From assembly GCA_947631445.1 (NCBI GenBank), contig CANRLN010000003.1:1-64000 (forward strand): a DNA stretch of 64,000 nt, in the 5' to 3' direction. This document shows positions 34,289 through 43,432 of this stretch, one piece after another (positions within the stretch are counted from its first letter, which is position 1; each line of letters starts with the position of its first letter). The translations under genes were made by a program, and so were the position numbers. The stretch comes from an uncultured Clostridia bacterium. Its GTDB lineage: Bacteria; Bacillota; Clostridia; Oscillospirales; Ruminococcaceae. The notes under the pieces were generated by a model. The model saw only the letters and a program-made list of their open reading frames with translations, was not told the DNA's origin and did not search any database.

Positions 34289-35719
34289 TTGACAAATAGT
34301 TACGAAAGCCCTTTTTGCACAAGATATGCAAGTAAGGAAATGCAGTTTATTTTTTCTGCCGACAAAAAATTTACCACATGGAGAAGATTATGGGTTGCCC
34401 TCGCAAGAGCCGAACACAAGCTTGGTTTGCCTGTAACACAACAGCAGATTGACGAACTTGAGGCAAATATAGATAATATCGACTATGAAAAAGCAGCAGA
34501 ATATGAAAAGAAATTCCGCCACGATGTAATGGCTCACGTTCACACCTATGGCGATGCCTGCCCCAATGCCGAAAAGATTATCCACCTTGGAGCAACCTCA
34601 TGTTATGTAGGCGACAACACAGACGTTATTATTATGCGTGACGCTCTTAAACTTGTTAAATCCAAACTGCTTGGTGTTATCTCAAACCTTGCAAAATTTG
34701 CAGACAAATATAAAGCTGTTCCTTGCCTTGCTTACACACACCTTCAGCCTGCTCAGCTTACAACAGTGGGCAAACGTGCTACACTCTGGTGCAACGAACT
34801 GCTTATGGACTTGCAGGAACTTGATTTTAGAATTGACAATCTTAAGCTTTTGGGTTCAAAGGGTACAACCGGAACTCAAGCCTCCTTTATGGAACTTTTT
34901 GAGGGCGACAGCAACAAGGTTAAGGAACTTGAAAGACTTATTGCCGAAGAAATGGGATTTGACGGGGTTGTTCCTGTTTCAGGTCAAACCTATTCAAGAA
35001 AAGTAGATAGCGGAATTGTTTCCACCCTTGCCGCAATTGCCCAGTCTGCCTCCAAATTTAGCAATGATATAAGAATACTCCAATCTTTCAAAGAGATTGA
35101 AGAACCTTTTGAAAAAAATCAGATTGGTTCTTCCGCAATGGCTTACAAGCGTAATCCAATGAGATGCGAAAGAATTACCTCCCTTTCAAGATATGTAATG
35201 GTGGACGTTCTCAACACCTACTTCACCTCTGCTACACAATGGTTTGAAAGAACCCTTGACGACTCGGCAAACAAGAGAATTTCTGTTGCTGAAGGTTTCC
35301 TTGGGGTTGATGCTATTCTTAATATCCTGCTCAATGTAACTGACGGTCTTGTTGTTCACGAAAAAATCATTGAAAGACGAGTTATGGCTGAACTTCCATT
35401 TATGGCAACCGAAAATATTATGATGGACGCTGTTAAAAAGGGTGGCGACCGTCAGGAACTTCATGAAAAAATCCGCCAATATTCAATGAAAGCTGGAGCA
35501 AGAGTTAAAGACGAGGGACTTGACAACAATCTCTGCGAACTTATTCTTGCCGACCCTATGTTTATGATTACAAAGGAAGAAATGGACGCTATTATGAAAC
35601 CGTCCAACTTTATTGGCAGAAGTGTTGAACAGACAGAAGAATTTATTGCAAACAATGTAAATCCAGTGCTTTCCGCCAATAATTTTATTGAGTGTGAAAA
35701 GGTTGAACTTAATGTCTAA
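34289..35719 (+). CDS. purB: Adenylosuccinate lyase
   Basis: A 476-residue member of the fumarase/aspartase superfamily. It splits SAICAR and adenylosuccinate in purine synthesis. Visible are HDVMAHVHTYGD (about 74), GATSCYVGDNTD (about 95), TYSRKVDSG and the signature loop GSSAMAYKRNPMRCE (about 283). The start is TTG at 34289, with AAAGGAG eight bases upstream; the following TNSYESPFCTRYAS is the normal family N-terminus. The next gene overlaps its stop. Confidence 0.96.
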   Translation: MTNSYESPFCTRYASKEMQFIFSADKKFTTWRRLWVALARAEHKLGLPVTQQQIDELEANIDNIDYEKAAEYEKKFRHDVMAHVHTYGDACPNAEKIIHLGATSCYVGDNTDVIIMRDALKLVKSKLLGVISNLAKFADKYKAVPCLAYTHLQPAQLTTVGKRATLWCNELLMDLQELDFRIDNLKLLGSKGTTGTQASFMELFEGDSNKVKELERLIAEEMGFDGVVPVSGQTYSRKVDSGIVSTLAAIAQSASKFSNDIRILQSFKEIEEPFEKNQIGSSAMAYKRNPMRCERITSLSRYVMVDVLNTYFTSATQWFERTLDDSANKRISVAEGFLGVDAILNILLNVTDGLVVHEKIIERRVMAELPFMATENIMMDAVKKGGDRQELHEKIRQYSMKAGARVKDEGLDNNLCELILADPMFMITKEEMDAIMKPSNFIGRSVEQTEEFIANNVNPVLSANNFIECEKVELNV

Positions 35720-35942
35720 ACGACCAAAATTTCTATTTTCGCCCCAAAACAAACGCTTGCTTATAATATTGGGAACTGTCTTTGTACTGCTTAATATTGC
35801 ATTAATTATATTGGGGAATTTTGCACCCTCTACCAATAGTTTTATAAGAATTTATTTTGTTCTGAAAATGCTGTCGATTGTTGCAAATCCCGCATATATT
35901 ATATACTTGGTTGGTTCTCTTATTATGGCGTACAATAAATAA
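35712..35942 (+). CDS. Small membrane protein overlapping purB
   Basis: A 76-residue protein with two hydrophobic helices (about 13-33 and 46-70) and a basic N-terminus. I chose the ATG at 35712, which overlaps the purB stop by eight bases, as in translational coupling; a start eight codons earlier is possible. I do not recognise the family. Confidence 0.55.
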   Translation: MSKRPKFLFSPQNKRLLIILGTVFVLLNIALIILGNFAPSTNSFIRIYFVLKMLSIVANPAYIIYLVGSLIMAYNK

Positions 35943-35944
35943 AA

Positions 35945-35979
35945 TAATATCCCTTGCTTTTGGGCAGGGGATATATTAT
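35945..35979. terminator. Hairpin between the small membrane gene and uvrC
   Basis: ATATCCCTTGC and GCAGGGGATAT arms around a short loop; no U-run follows directly, so it may be an RNA-stability element or a diverged member of the hairpin family. Confidence 0.4.
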
Positions 35980-35996
35980 ATCAAGGAGAAAATAAA

Positions 35997-37856
35997 ATGA
36001 AAATTACCGAGCAGGAAAATCCAAATCTTCCTAAACTTCGTGAAAAAACCCTAAAGCTTACCACTTCGGCAGGCTGTTATATAATGAAAAACAAAAACGG
36101 CGATATAATTTATATTGGCAAGGCGAAAAATCTTAAAAATCGTGTTTCAAGCTATTTTAGAGCAGGTCAAGACCACCTGCCAAAAGTATATCAAATGGTA
36201 AGTCATGTGTATGATTATGATTTTATCTGTACAGATAGCGAATTTGAAGCGTTGGTGCTTGAATGTTCGCTAATAAAGCAACACAAACCCAAATATAATA
36301 TCCTGCTTAAAGATGATAAAGGATATAGCTATATAAAAGTAACCAATGAAGAATATCCCAGAATTTCCGCCGTTATGCAACAAGAAAAGGACACATCAAC
36401 CTATATTGGACCTTACACTTCATCTTTTGCAGTAAGGCAGGCGGTGGAGGAGGCAATAAAGGTATTTAAACTTCCAACCTGCCGTAAAAAATTCCCGCAG
36501 GATTTTAAGAAAAACCGTCCATGCCTTAACTATCATATAGGACTTTGTATGGGTGTGTGCCGTGGAAATATATCCAAACAAGAATACAATCAAAATATTA
36601 AAGATGCAATAGATTATATAAAGGACGGTTCAAAAAATTCTATTAAAAATCTTACAAGGCAGATGCAAAATGCCTCGGAACAGCTTAATTTTGAACTTGC
36701 AATACAGCTAAGAGATAAAATTTCTGCAATAGAGAAAGTCGCTGAAAGTCAAAAAATCATTGACGAGGATATATCCGACTGCGATATTTTCGCAATTGTA
36801 GCAAATGCCGAAAGGGCAATTGCAAGCCTGCTTGTATATCGTAGGGGCAGACTTTGCGACAAGGCGGATTTTGACATTGGTCAGCCGGACGAACCAAGCC
36901 TTATGCGTGAACAACTGCTTGTTCAGTATTATTCAAATTCGGGCAAAACTCCGCCTGCAAATATATTTATAGATTTTGAAATTACAAACGCTGAAATAAT
37001 AACTGAATTTTTAAGAGAAAAACGTAAAAAAGCTGTGCATATAATCTGCCCAAAGCGTGGAGAAATGCTCCGCCTTGTTGAAATGGCACAGAAAAATGCC
37101 TCGGAATATTTGTCTATAAAAACCGAAAATTCCAAAGGAAAAGAACTGCTCGCCCTTGACCAACTTACAAGATTATTGGGATTAAAAAAACCACCAGAAT
37201 TTATTGAATGTTATGATATTTCAAATTTTGCAAGCGAAAATATAGTCGCAGGAATGGTGGTATATCAAAACGGAAAGCCTTGCAAAAAACTGTACAAACG
37301 CTTTTTGATAAAAACGGTTAAAACGCAGGACGATTACGCTTGTATGCGTGAGGTTATAAAAAGACGTTTTGAAAATTATAAAAATAATATTGCAGATAAT
37401 ATAAGTAATGGTTTTGAAATTATGCCCGATTTAATTTTTTTGGACGGCGGGCAGGGTCATGTAAATACTATTGCTCCTTTGCTTAAACAAATGGGAATAT
37501 CCGTTCCAGTTTTTGGACTTGTAAAAGATAGCAAACACCGCACAAGAGCAATAGCCACAGGCGGAGCAGAAATAAGCGTTTCCAAAAATGTTCTTGCTTT
37601 TAATTTGATAACTAATATCCAAGATGAGGTGCATCGCTTTGCTGTTTCTTATCTTAAAAAGGTTCACAAAAAAGGGCAATTTTCCATGACGCTAACTCAG
37701 GTTGAGGGAATAGGCGAAAAGCGTGCCATAAAGCTTATGACCCATTTTAAAACAATTGAAAATTTAAAATCGGCAACCAAACAAGAACTTGCAAAAATAG
37801 CGGGAGTTGGCGAAAAAACCGCCACACTACTATATGAATTTATCCAAAAGCTTTAA
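35997..37856 (+). CDS. uvrC: Excinuclease ABC subunit C
   Basis: A 619-residue dual-incision nuclease of nucleotide excision repair. An N-terminal GIY-YIG domain (TTSAGCYIM...IIYIGKAKNL, about 20-45), a UVR domain (about 205-240) that binds UvrB, an RNase H-like nuclease domain (ECYDISNF at about 400, DLIFLDGGQGHV at about 478), and C-terminal HhH motifs (VEGIGEKRA, IAGVGEKTA). RBS AAGGAG precedes the ATG. The UvrC UVR domain is intact, which contrasts with the missing UvrB one at the start of the window. Confidence 0.96.
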   Translation: MKITEQENPNLPKLREKTLKLTTSAGCYIMKNKNGDIIYIGKAKNLKNRVSSYFRAGQDHLPKVYQMVSHVYDYDFICTDSEFEALVLECSLIKQHKPKYNILLKDDKGYSYIKVTNEEYPRISAVMQQEKDTSTYIGPYTSSFAVRQAVEEAIKVFKLPTCRKKFPQDFKKNRPCLNYHIGLCMGVCRGNISKQEYNQNIKDAIDYIKDGSKNSIKNLTRQMQNASEQLNFELAIQLRDKISAIEKVAESQKIIDEDISDCDIFAIVANAERAIASLLVYRRGRLCDKADFDIGQPDEPSLMREQLLVQYYSNSGKTPPANIFIDFEITNAEIITEFLREKRKKAVHIICPKRGEMLRLVEMAQKNASEYLSIKTENSKGKELLALDQLTRLLGLKKPPEFIECYDISNFASENIVAGMVVYQNGKPCKKLYKRFLIKTVKTQDDYACMREVIKRRFENYKNNIADNISNGFEIMPDLIFLDGGQGHVNTIAPLLKQMGISVPVFGLVKDSKHRTRAIATGGAEISVSKNVLAFNLITNIQDEVHRFAVSYLKKVHKKGQFSMTLTQVEGIGEKRAIKLMTHFKTIENLKSATKQELAKIAGVGEKTATLLYEFIQKL

Positions 37857-37863
37857 AAAATAA

Positions 37864-37890
37864 AACCGTCTTTCGGGCTGAAAGACGGTT
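37864..37890 (-). terminator. Terminator of spoVG (and 3' hairpin of uvrC)
   Basis: Perfect eleven-base stem AACCGTCTTTC/GAAAGACGGTT with loop GGGCT. On the minus strand it is followed by TTATTTTTT. The plus side has no U-run. Confidence 0.75.
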
Positions 37891-37910
37891 AAACTATGTA
37901 TTAGTAACAA

Positions 37911-38285
37911 TTAGGTTGTTTCTGCCATTAAGGTTGTTTGCACCTCAAAATCTTCAAACGACTGACTTAAATATTCATTGCCATCGGCAGAATAATCCAA
38001 ATTGCAGACAATATGCGAAAGTTTTTCGTCTACAAGCTTTTCAACAGCTGGGAGCAAAATCCTTTCCAAAGCCGTTCTTGACTGGGAGGAAATCGGGTGA
38101 ACAATGTCAATAAAACTTCCGTCCGGTTTTTTTCGGCTGGGCATTGCTATAAAATATCGACCCTCTCCACCAAGAATTACCTTTATATCATGCACAACTA
38201 TTAAATCGTCAATAGTAATGCTTGCGGTCGCAACAAGTCTTGTATTGCTGACAATACGTTTAAGCTTAATATTTGTAATCTTCAT
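37911..38285 (-). CDS. spoVG: Septation/sporulation regulator SpoVG
   Basis: A 124-residue nucleic-acid-binding regulator involved in cell division and sporulation. MKITNIKLKRI at the start and FIAMPSRKKPDGSFIDIVHP (about 45-64) are family hallmarks. I chose the ATG at 38285, with GGAGGG upstream, over a start five codons earlier. The C-terminal 30 residues are longer and more acidic than in B. subtilis. Monocistronic, with its own promoter (38362-38390) and terminator (37864). Confidence 0.92.
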   Translation of the reverse strand: MKITNIKLKRIVSNTRLVATASITIDDLIVVHDIKVILGGEGRYFIAMPSRKKPDGSFIDIVHPISSQSRTALERILLPAVEKLVDEKLSHIVCNLDYSADGNEYLSQSFEDFEVQTTLMAETT

Positions 38286-38361
38286 GTTTAATCCCTCCAA
38301 ATTTAGATGTTAATTTCCGGCATAAAAATGTGTTATTATTTTCTACTTACACCGTGTCTAT

Positions 38362-38390
38362 ATTATAACATATATTCATAAAAAAATCAA
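38362..38390 (-). promoter_or_regulatory. Sigma-A-like promoter of spoVG
   Basis: TTGATT (38385-38390), 17-bp spacer, TATAAT (38362-38367). B. subtilis spoVG is sigma-H dependent; this one reads as sigma-A. Confidence 0.6.
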
Positions 38391-38625
38391 GTATATTTTC
38401 AAAAAATCTGTATATAAAAACTAAATGCAAATGTTTTTTATCAATGCAAAATTCTTTAAATTTAGAAATATATACCTAAATAGCCTTAAAAAGCCGTTTA
38501 TTTTATTTTAATTTAAAATAATTAATTTTTTGTAAATTTGTATATATTTTTAAGATTTAAGTTAAAAATTATATAAGTATTCACAAAATATAGTTTATCC
38601 TAACATAATCTTGTACAATAGGAAT

Positions 38626-38759
38626 GGTCAATTTGTTTTGTTAAAAAATTATTTTTATAAAGTTACTTAAAAAAATCTTAAATGTTTCCTTGCCGTAGGC
38701 AGGGAAACACTATAAATATTAAAAAATACAAAATAATATAAACAAAGCTTTTATCCACT
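38626..38759. repeat. Long intergenic repeat, copy B, with central hairpin
   Basis: About 134 bp matching 11604-11730 in order: GGTCAATTTG, TTAAAAAATTAT, AAAATCTTA, hairpin GTTTCCTTGCC-GTA-GGCAGGGAAAC (38684-38708, 11-bp stem), ACACTATAAATAT, ATAAACAA and TCCACT. Stem changes between copies are largely compensated, so the fold is kept. Confidence 0.7.
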
Positions 38760-38777
38760 TTTTAAATTATTATACTA

Positions 38778-38806
38778 TTGCAATCCTCTTAAAACTATGT
38801 TATAAT
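38778..38806 (+). promoter_or_regulatory. Sigma-A promoter of folC
   Basis: TTGCAA (38778-38783), 17-bp spacer, TATAAT (38801-38806) with TGT before the -10. Confidence 0.7.
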
Positions 38807-38849
38807 ATATTTATTGATTCTAAAAATATAATTTTAAAAGGAGAAAACC

Positions 38850-40091
38850 ATGAACGACTATACACAAGCAATTGATTATATCAATTCTTTTACAAAATCG
38901 GGAAAACCCGTGAAAAATCTTGACCGAATTTCTGCCTTGCTTAACCTACTTGGCAATCCACAAAACGACCTTGAATTTATACATATTGCAGGAACAAATG
39001 GCAAAGGTTCGGCAGGTGCTATGTGCTATGAAATTTTAAAATCAGGGGGGAAAACCGTGGGACTTTTTACCTCGCCTTATATAATAGAATTTCGTGACAG
39101 AATAAGACTCGGAAACAAAAACACGGCGTTTGGAGAGGACTTTATTCCAAAGAACGAACTTATAAGGTTTACCCAAACCCTGAAAACTGCCATTGATGCC
39201 TACCCCGAATTTAAAAACTGCTCACAGTTTGAACTTACCTTTGCAATTGCTCTGCTTTTCTATAAATCGCAAAAAACAGATGTTATAGTGCTTGAAACGG
39301 GTCTTGGCGGACTGCTCGACTGCACCAATGTTATACAAAATCCTCTTTGCGAACTTATAATGTCTATTGGTTATGACCACACCGCTATTTTAGGAGATAC
39401 CTTTGAAAAAATCGCCCTGCAAAAGGCGGGAATTATAAAGCAGGGAACAACCTGTTTTGTAAACGCTAAAAATCAAGCTTGCGTTTATAATACAATCAAA
39501 AATTATGCTGATAATATAAATGCTAATGTAGTAATTCCAGATGTTTCAAAATTAAAAATAAACGACCTGCAAAACTTTGAATATAAAAATACAGCCTATA
39601 CTCTTAAGCTTTTTGGAGAACATATGATAATTAATGCTCTTACAGTTATTGAGGCTATGAAATATTTAGGTGTTTCACAAGAAAATATAATAGACAGTCT
39701 TTCAAAAGCCTTTATGCCTGCAAGGCAACAAATACTTAGAGAAAATCCAATTTTAATGCTGGACGGTTCGCACAATTCGGACGGGATAACCGCTCTTAAA
39801 AACACTATTTTAAATTTAAAATTAGATAACATAATAGCGGTTGTTGGAATGTTAAAAGATAAAGATTATAAAAAATCTTTGGATATTATAGCAGATTGCT
39901 TTGATAAAATTTATTTTGTAGACGGCTTTGCACCAAACTGTATTGACAGCAAAGAACTTGCCAACCAAACAGAAAATGGCATAGCTTTTGGCAAGGCAGA
40001 TATAGACAAAATAAAAAAGCTTGCCGAAAACCAACCAACAATAATTTTTGGGTCGCTTTATCTTGCAAGCTTTATTCTCAACAATAATTAA
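38850..40091 (+). CDS. folC: Dihydrofolate synthase / folylpolyglutamate synthase
   Basis: A 413-residue Mur-ligase-type enzyme that adds glutamate to dihydropteroate or folates with ATP. P-loop IHIAGTNGKGSAGAM (about 44-58), the Omega-loop region FTSPYIIEFRDRI, and METG-like VLETGLGGLLDCTNV with SIGYDHTAILG (about 175) and the C-terminal LDGSHNSDG. RBS AAAAGGAG. Whether it performs one or both reactions is not decidable here. Confidence 0.93.
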   Translation: MNDYTQAIDYINSFTKSGKPVKNLDRISALLNLLGNPQNDLEFIHIAGTNGKGSAGAMCYEILKSGGKTVGLFTSPYIIEFRDRIRLGNKNTAFGEDFIPKNELIRFTQTLKTAIDAYPEFKNCSQFELTFAIALLFYKSQKTDVIVLETGLGGLLDCTNVIQNPLCELIMSIGYDHTAILGDTFEKIALQKAGIIKQGTTCFVNAKNQACVYNTIKNYADNINANVVIPDVSKLKINDLQNFEYKNTAYTLKLFGEHMIINALTVIEAMKYLGVSQENIIDSLSKAFMPARQQILRENPILMLDGSHNSDGITALKNTILNLKLDNIIAVVGMLKDKDYKKSLDIIADCFDKIYFVDGFAPNCIDSKELANQTENGIAFGKADIDKIKKLAENQPTIIFGSLYLASFILNNN

Positions 40092-40139
40092 TTTTATTTA
40101 AACAAAAATATTTTTTTATAATATTTTTAATAATCTTAA

Positions 40140-40394
40140 TTATTCAACATCTGCAAATTTGACAAGAACATCATCTTCAACCTTAGCAGGCAACAAAGCA
40201 TAAATAAGGTTACCAATTCCAAAAGTCCACCAAACAGTCCACAAAGCAACAGTTGAATGGTTTTTCTTTTTATATCTCACAAGACGTGCATTGTTTTCCC
40301 CCCTGCTTTCCAACTTATAGCCAGCTGTCAACATATCATCAATAACTTGTTCAAATTCTCTCTGTGAACTAACTCTTCTTATACGATTTGCCAT
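40140..40394 (-). CDS. Small membrane protein, unknown family
   Basis: An 84-residue protein. The N-terminal 45 residues are soluble and basic (MANRIRRVSSQREFEQVIDD), then one hydrophobic segment (about 47-68: ALWTVWWTFGIGNLIYALL) and a short acidic tail. RBS GGAAGGTG. I recall similar uncharacterised proteins in gut Clostridia but cannot name a function. Confidence 0.6.
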   Translation of the reverse strand: MANRIRRVSSQREFEQVIDDMLTAGYKLESRGENNARLVRYKKKNHSTVALWTVWWTFGIGNLIYALLPAKVEDDVLVKFADVE

Positions 40395-40498
40395 AAATAG
40401 TCACACCTTCCATATATATTTTTTATAGCTAAAATCAAATAAAAATTTTTCTTTAAAGTTCTAATTTTTATTCAATTATTTTCTATAATTATATATTA

Positions 40499-41809
40499 TC
40501 AGATATTGTTTGACAAACTGTTTCCAAGAAAAAAACGGCTACACCTTCCTCCGCCAAAATCATGCTCTTTTCCTGTAATCAAATCAACCGCCCTGCCACA
40601 CTTTGCATCAAAATGTGCAGTATAGGGTTGGTCATCAGCATTTATTGCCACAAGAACACGTTGTGTGTCGCAGGTACGCTCAATAATGCACTGTTTGTTG
40701 GTAAGCACCGGCACGGCAATTGAACCATAGCAAAGAGCAGGACTTTCAGAATGTGCCTTAGCAAGCTTGGAAACCCATTCGGAAAGCTCATTTTCAATCG
40801 GTTCATCAAAGCTTGCACGAAGTGCAGGGTCACCCTCGGATTTTGATGCTGTTGCTCCCCATTCCGAACCATAATAAACACATGGAATACCCGGCATACC
40901 CATCATAAGAGCGTAAACGAGTGGCAAATGCTTAGGATTTTCCAGAATACTTGCAATTCTTGAAACATCATGATTATCCACAAAATTGAACAGGTGCATT
41001 CCTCTGTAAGGACACCAGCTTTCATTGCCAAACCTATTTTTAAGGCTATGACAAATTTCAAACATATTCATGCTGTTAAAGCTTGAATGAAGTCCCTTAT
41101 AGCACTCATAATTGGTTGCACTATGGAGCATTTCGGAATTTACCCACTGGGAGTAATCTCCGTGGAGCAGTTCGCCGATAAGCACAAAATCTTCTTTTTT
41201 GCTGTCGCAAAAGCTTCTAAGTTGTTTTAGAAAATCTTTATCAAGGCAGTATGCCACATCAAGGCGTAAGCCGTCAATATCAAACTCTTTAATCCAACCT
41301 TCAACAGAATTTAAAATATGATTTACAACCTCAGGGTTGCGAAGATTAAGCTTGACCAAATCATAATTTCCTTCCCAGCCCTCATACCAAAGACCATCAT
41401 TATAGTTTGAATTTCCGCCAAAATTAATAAAGAACCAGTCTTTATATCGGCTGTTTTCACGATTTTTAAGAACGTCCTGAAACTGATAAAAGCCACGTCC
41501 AACATGATTGAACACGCCGTCCAAAACAACTTTTATATTATTTTCATGAAGCTTGTCGCAAACCTGCTTAAAATCCTCATTTGTTCCAAGGCGAACATCA
41601 ATCTTTGAATAATCACGGGTGTTATAGCCGTGTGTGTCCGACTCAAAAATTGGCGAAAAATAAACCGCATTGCAATTCAACGACTTTATGTGTTCCACCC
41701 AATCGAGAACTTTTGTTATTCTGTGCTTAAGAACACCATCGTTTTCAAAGGGTGCATCGCAAAAACCTAACGGATAAATCTGATAAAATACACTTTCATA
41801 TGCCCACAT
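40499..41809 (-). CDS. GH13 alpha-amylase family enzyme (cytoplasmic maltodextrin-type)
   Basis: A 436-residue (beta/alpha)8 glycosidase with the four GH13 regions: VVLDGVFNH, GLRLDVAYC (nucleophile Asp), IGELLHG (acid/base Glu) and FVDNHDV (third Asp). It starts directly in the barrel (MWAYESVFYQIYP) with no signal peptide and no N-terminal CBM34 domain, so it probably acts inside the cell on imported maltodextrins or related alpha-glucans. A C-terminal beta domain (about 350-436) is present. Exact specificity (cyclomaltodextrinase, neopullulanase or trehalose-like) is open. Confidence 0.85.
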   Translation of the reverse strand: MWAYESVFYQIYPLGFCDAPFENDGVLKHRITKVLDWVEHIKSLNCNAVYFSPIFESDTHGYNTRDYSKIDVRLGTNEDFKQVCDKLHENNIKVVLDGVFNHVGRGFYQFQDVLKNRENSRYKDWFFINFGGNSNYNDGLWYEGWEGNYDLVKLNLRNPEVVNHILNSVEGWIKEFDIDGLRLDVAYCLDKDFLKQLRSFCDSKKEDFVLIGELLHGDYSQWVNSEMLHSATNYECYKGLHSSFNSMNMFEICHSLKNRFGNESWCPYRGMHLFNFVDNHDVSRIASILENPKHLPLVYALMMGMPGIPCVYYGSEWGATASKSEGDPALRASFDEPIENELSEWVSKLAKAHSESPALCYGSIAVPVLTNKQCIIERTCDTQRVLVAINADDQPYTAHFDAKCGRAVDLITGKEHDFGGGRCSRFFLGNSLSNNI

Positions 41810-41852
41810 AGTAAATTCTCCTTACTGTCAAAAAAATTATATATATATCTTT

Positions 41853-41880
41853 ATTATACCACGGTTTACAGAACTTTAAC
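41853..41880 (-). promoter_or_regulatory. Possible extended -10 promoter of the GH13 gene
   Basis: TATAAT (41853-41858) preceded by TGG; the -35 region (TGTTAA, near 41875-41880) is weak. Confidence 0.4.
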
Positions 41881-42151
41881 ACATTTTCCTCAAAATTCTT
41901 GTGAACCTATTTAGTATATATACATTATAGCACATATTAATTTTATTTACAATAGTAATATTAACACTATTTTTGTTGATAAATTTGTGTATTTTATACA
42001 AATACATATTTTTTAAAAATTTTATAACTAAACATAATAAAAAAAATTTGCCTTTTTAAGCTACAAAATACATTTTTATGTGGATTTGTAAACAATAAAA
42101 TTTATTTGTAAATATTTTATTAATTCAAAGTAAAAAAACTATGAAAAAGAC

Positions 42152-42180
42152 TTGAAATTATTATTGAAACGTGCTATTAT
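42152..42180 (+). promoter_or_regulatory. Promoter of the yicC-spoVM cluster
   Basis: TTGAAA (42152-42157), 17-bp spacer, TATTAT (42175-42180) with TGC before the -10. It is the only clear promoter I see ahead of the 13-kb cluster. Confidence 0.6.
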
Positions 42181-42273
42181 ATATATGTATATAAAGACTG
42201 TCGTTATAACAATGCTACTTTTGCATTGCTATAATATAACAGCTATTTGAAATTTAAAGGTGTGAATTTAACA

Positions 42274-43152
42274 ATGATTAAAAGTATGACCGGTTACGGC
42301 AGGTTTAAACAGAGCTTTTCTCAGCGTGATATTCTTGTTGAGATAAAGTCGGTAAACCACCGCTACTATGAATTTAACACTCGTATGCCACGCACAATGG
42401 GCTATCTTGAAGAACCCCTTAAAAGCCTTATCAGCACTAAAGTTTGCAGGGGCAAGGTGGAGGTTAATGTTAGCATTATCAATCACGAGGGTGTAAAAGC
42501 CAATGTAAGCATTAACAAACAGCTTGCAAAAAGCTATGTGGACGCAATAAAGGAAACCTGCCACGAACTGCATCTTATCAACTATACCAACAGTAGCGAC
42601 CTTATTACACTTCCGGATATTTTCACGGTTGAAAAACTGGAGGAAAATCAAGAGGAAATTATCTCACAGGTTTTGCAGACCGCCCAAACCGCCCTTGACG
42701 ATTTTGTAAAAACAAGAGAAAACGAAGGAAAGCGTCTTGGCGAAGATTTGCTTGTAAAACTTGAAAATGTAGAAAAGCTTACAAAGGTTGTAGAACAGAA
42801 ACAACCTGAAATTCTTGAAAACTACAAACAACGACTTTTAAAGCGAATTAATGAAACCCTTGAGGATAAAAATATTGACCAAACAAGAATACTTACTGAG
42901 GTTGCCATATTTGCCGACAAGGTCGCTGTTGACGAAGAAACCGTACGCCTTGGAAGCCATATTAGCCAGATTAGAGAACTTATTGGTTGTGGTGAGGCAA
43001 TCGGCAGAAAGCTTGATTTTATTGTGCAGGAATGTAACCGTGAGGTCAACACAATTGGAAGCAAGTCGCAGGATTTAGAGGTTACCAAAACGGTTGTGGA
43101 ATTAAAATCCGAGATTGAAAAAATCCGTGAACAAATCCAGAACATAGAATAG
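42274..43152 (+). CDS. yicC: YicC family endoribonuclease
   Basis: A 292-residue YicC/YloC protein; E. coli YicC is an RNase acting on small RNAs. MIKSMTGYGRF opens the protein, as in the family, and ends with FIVQECNREVNTIGSKS and EIEKIREQIQNIE. The start is the ATG at 42274 (AAAGGTG upstream), nine codons inside the open frame. It opens the conserved cluster and is followed after 15 bp by remA, as in B. subtilis (yloC-ylzA). Confidence 0.9.
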   Translation: MIKSMTGYGRFKQSFSQRDILVEIKSVNHRYYEFNTRMPRTMGYLEEPLKSLISTKVCRGKVEVNVSIINHEGVKANVSINKQLAKSYVDAIKETCHELHLINYTNSSDLITLPDIFTVEKLEENQEEIISQVLQTAQTALDDFVKTRENEGKRLGEDLLVKLENVEKLTKVVEQKQPEILENYKQRLLKRINETLEDKNIDQTRILTEVAIFADKVAVDEETVRLGSHISQIRELIGCGEAIGRKLDFIVQECNREVNTIGSKSQDLEVTKTVVELKSEIEKIREQIQNIE

Positions 43153-43167
43153 ATATAGAATAATATT

Positions 43168-43428
43168 ATGCAGATGATTAATATAGGGTTCGGAAATTTT
43201 GTCAGCTCCCACAAGCTTATTGCTGTGGTTAGCCCAGATTCCGCACCAATAAAAAGGGTCGTAAATCAGGCAAAGGAAAACGGTATGCTTATTGATGCAA
43301 GCTATGGAAGAAAAACCAAATCGGTGGTTATTATGGACTCCGACCATGTTATTCTTTCGGCTTTAAAGCCTGCTACAATAGGTCAGCGTTTTTCGGACGA
43401 AGATATAACAGAAGAAGAACAGGAGTGA
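43168..43428 (+). CDS. remA: RemA-like regulator (DUF370)
   Basis: An 86-residue DNA-binding protein. B. subtilis RemA activates biofilm-matrix and osmoprotection genes. [26 protein letters not shown] and [10 protein letters not shown] match the family. The start may be the ATG at 43168 or the one two codons later; neither has a strong RBS, so coupling to yicC is possible. The gmk RBS lies over its 3' end. Confidence 0.88.
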   Translation: MQMINIGFGNFVSSHKLIAVVSPDSAPIKRVVNQAKENGMLIDASYGRKTKSVVIMDSDHVILSALKPATIGQRFSDEDITEEEQE

Positions 43429-43432
43429 TATT

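Larger units (their letters stand above)
38301..38849. other. Divergent intergenic region spoVG/folC
   Basis: It contains the spoVG promoter, about 230 bp of A/T-rich sequence with no recognised feature, long repeat copy B (38626-38759) and the folC promoter (38778-38806). Confidence 0.65.
41810..42273. other. Divergent A/T-rich intergenic region GH13/yicC
   Basis: It holds the possible GH13 promoter, about 250 bp with nothing recognisable, the yicC promoter (42152-42180) and a leader hairpin TATAACAATGC/GCATTGCTATA (42205-42233, one mismatch). Confidence 0.6.
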
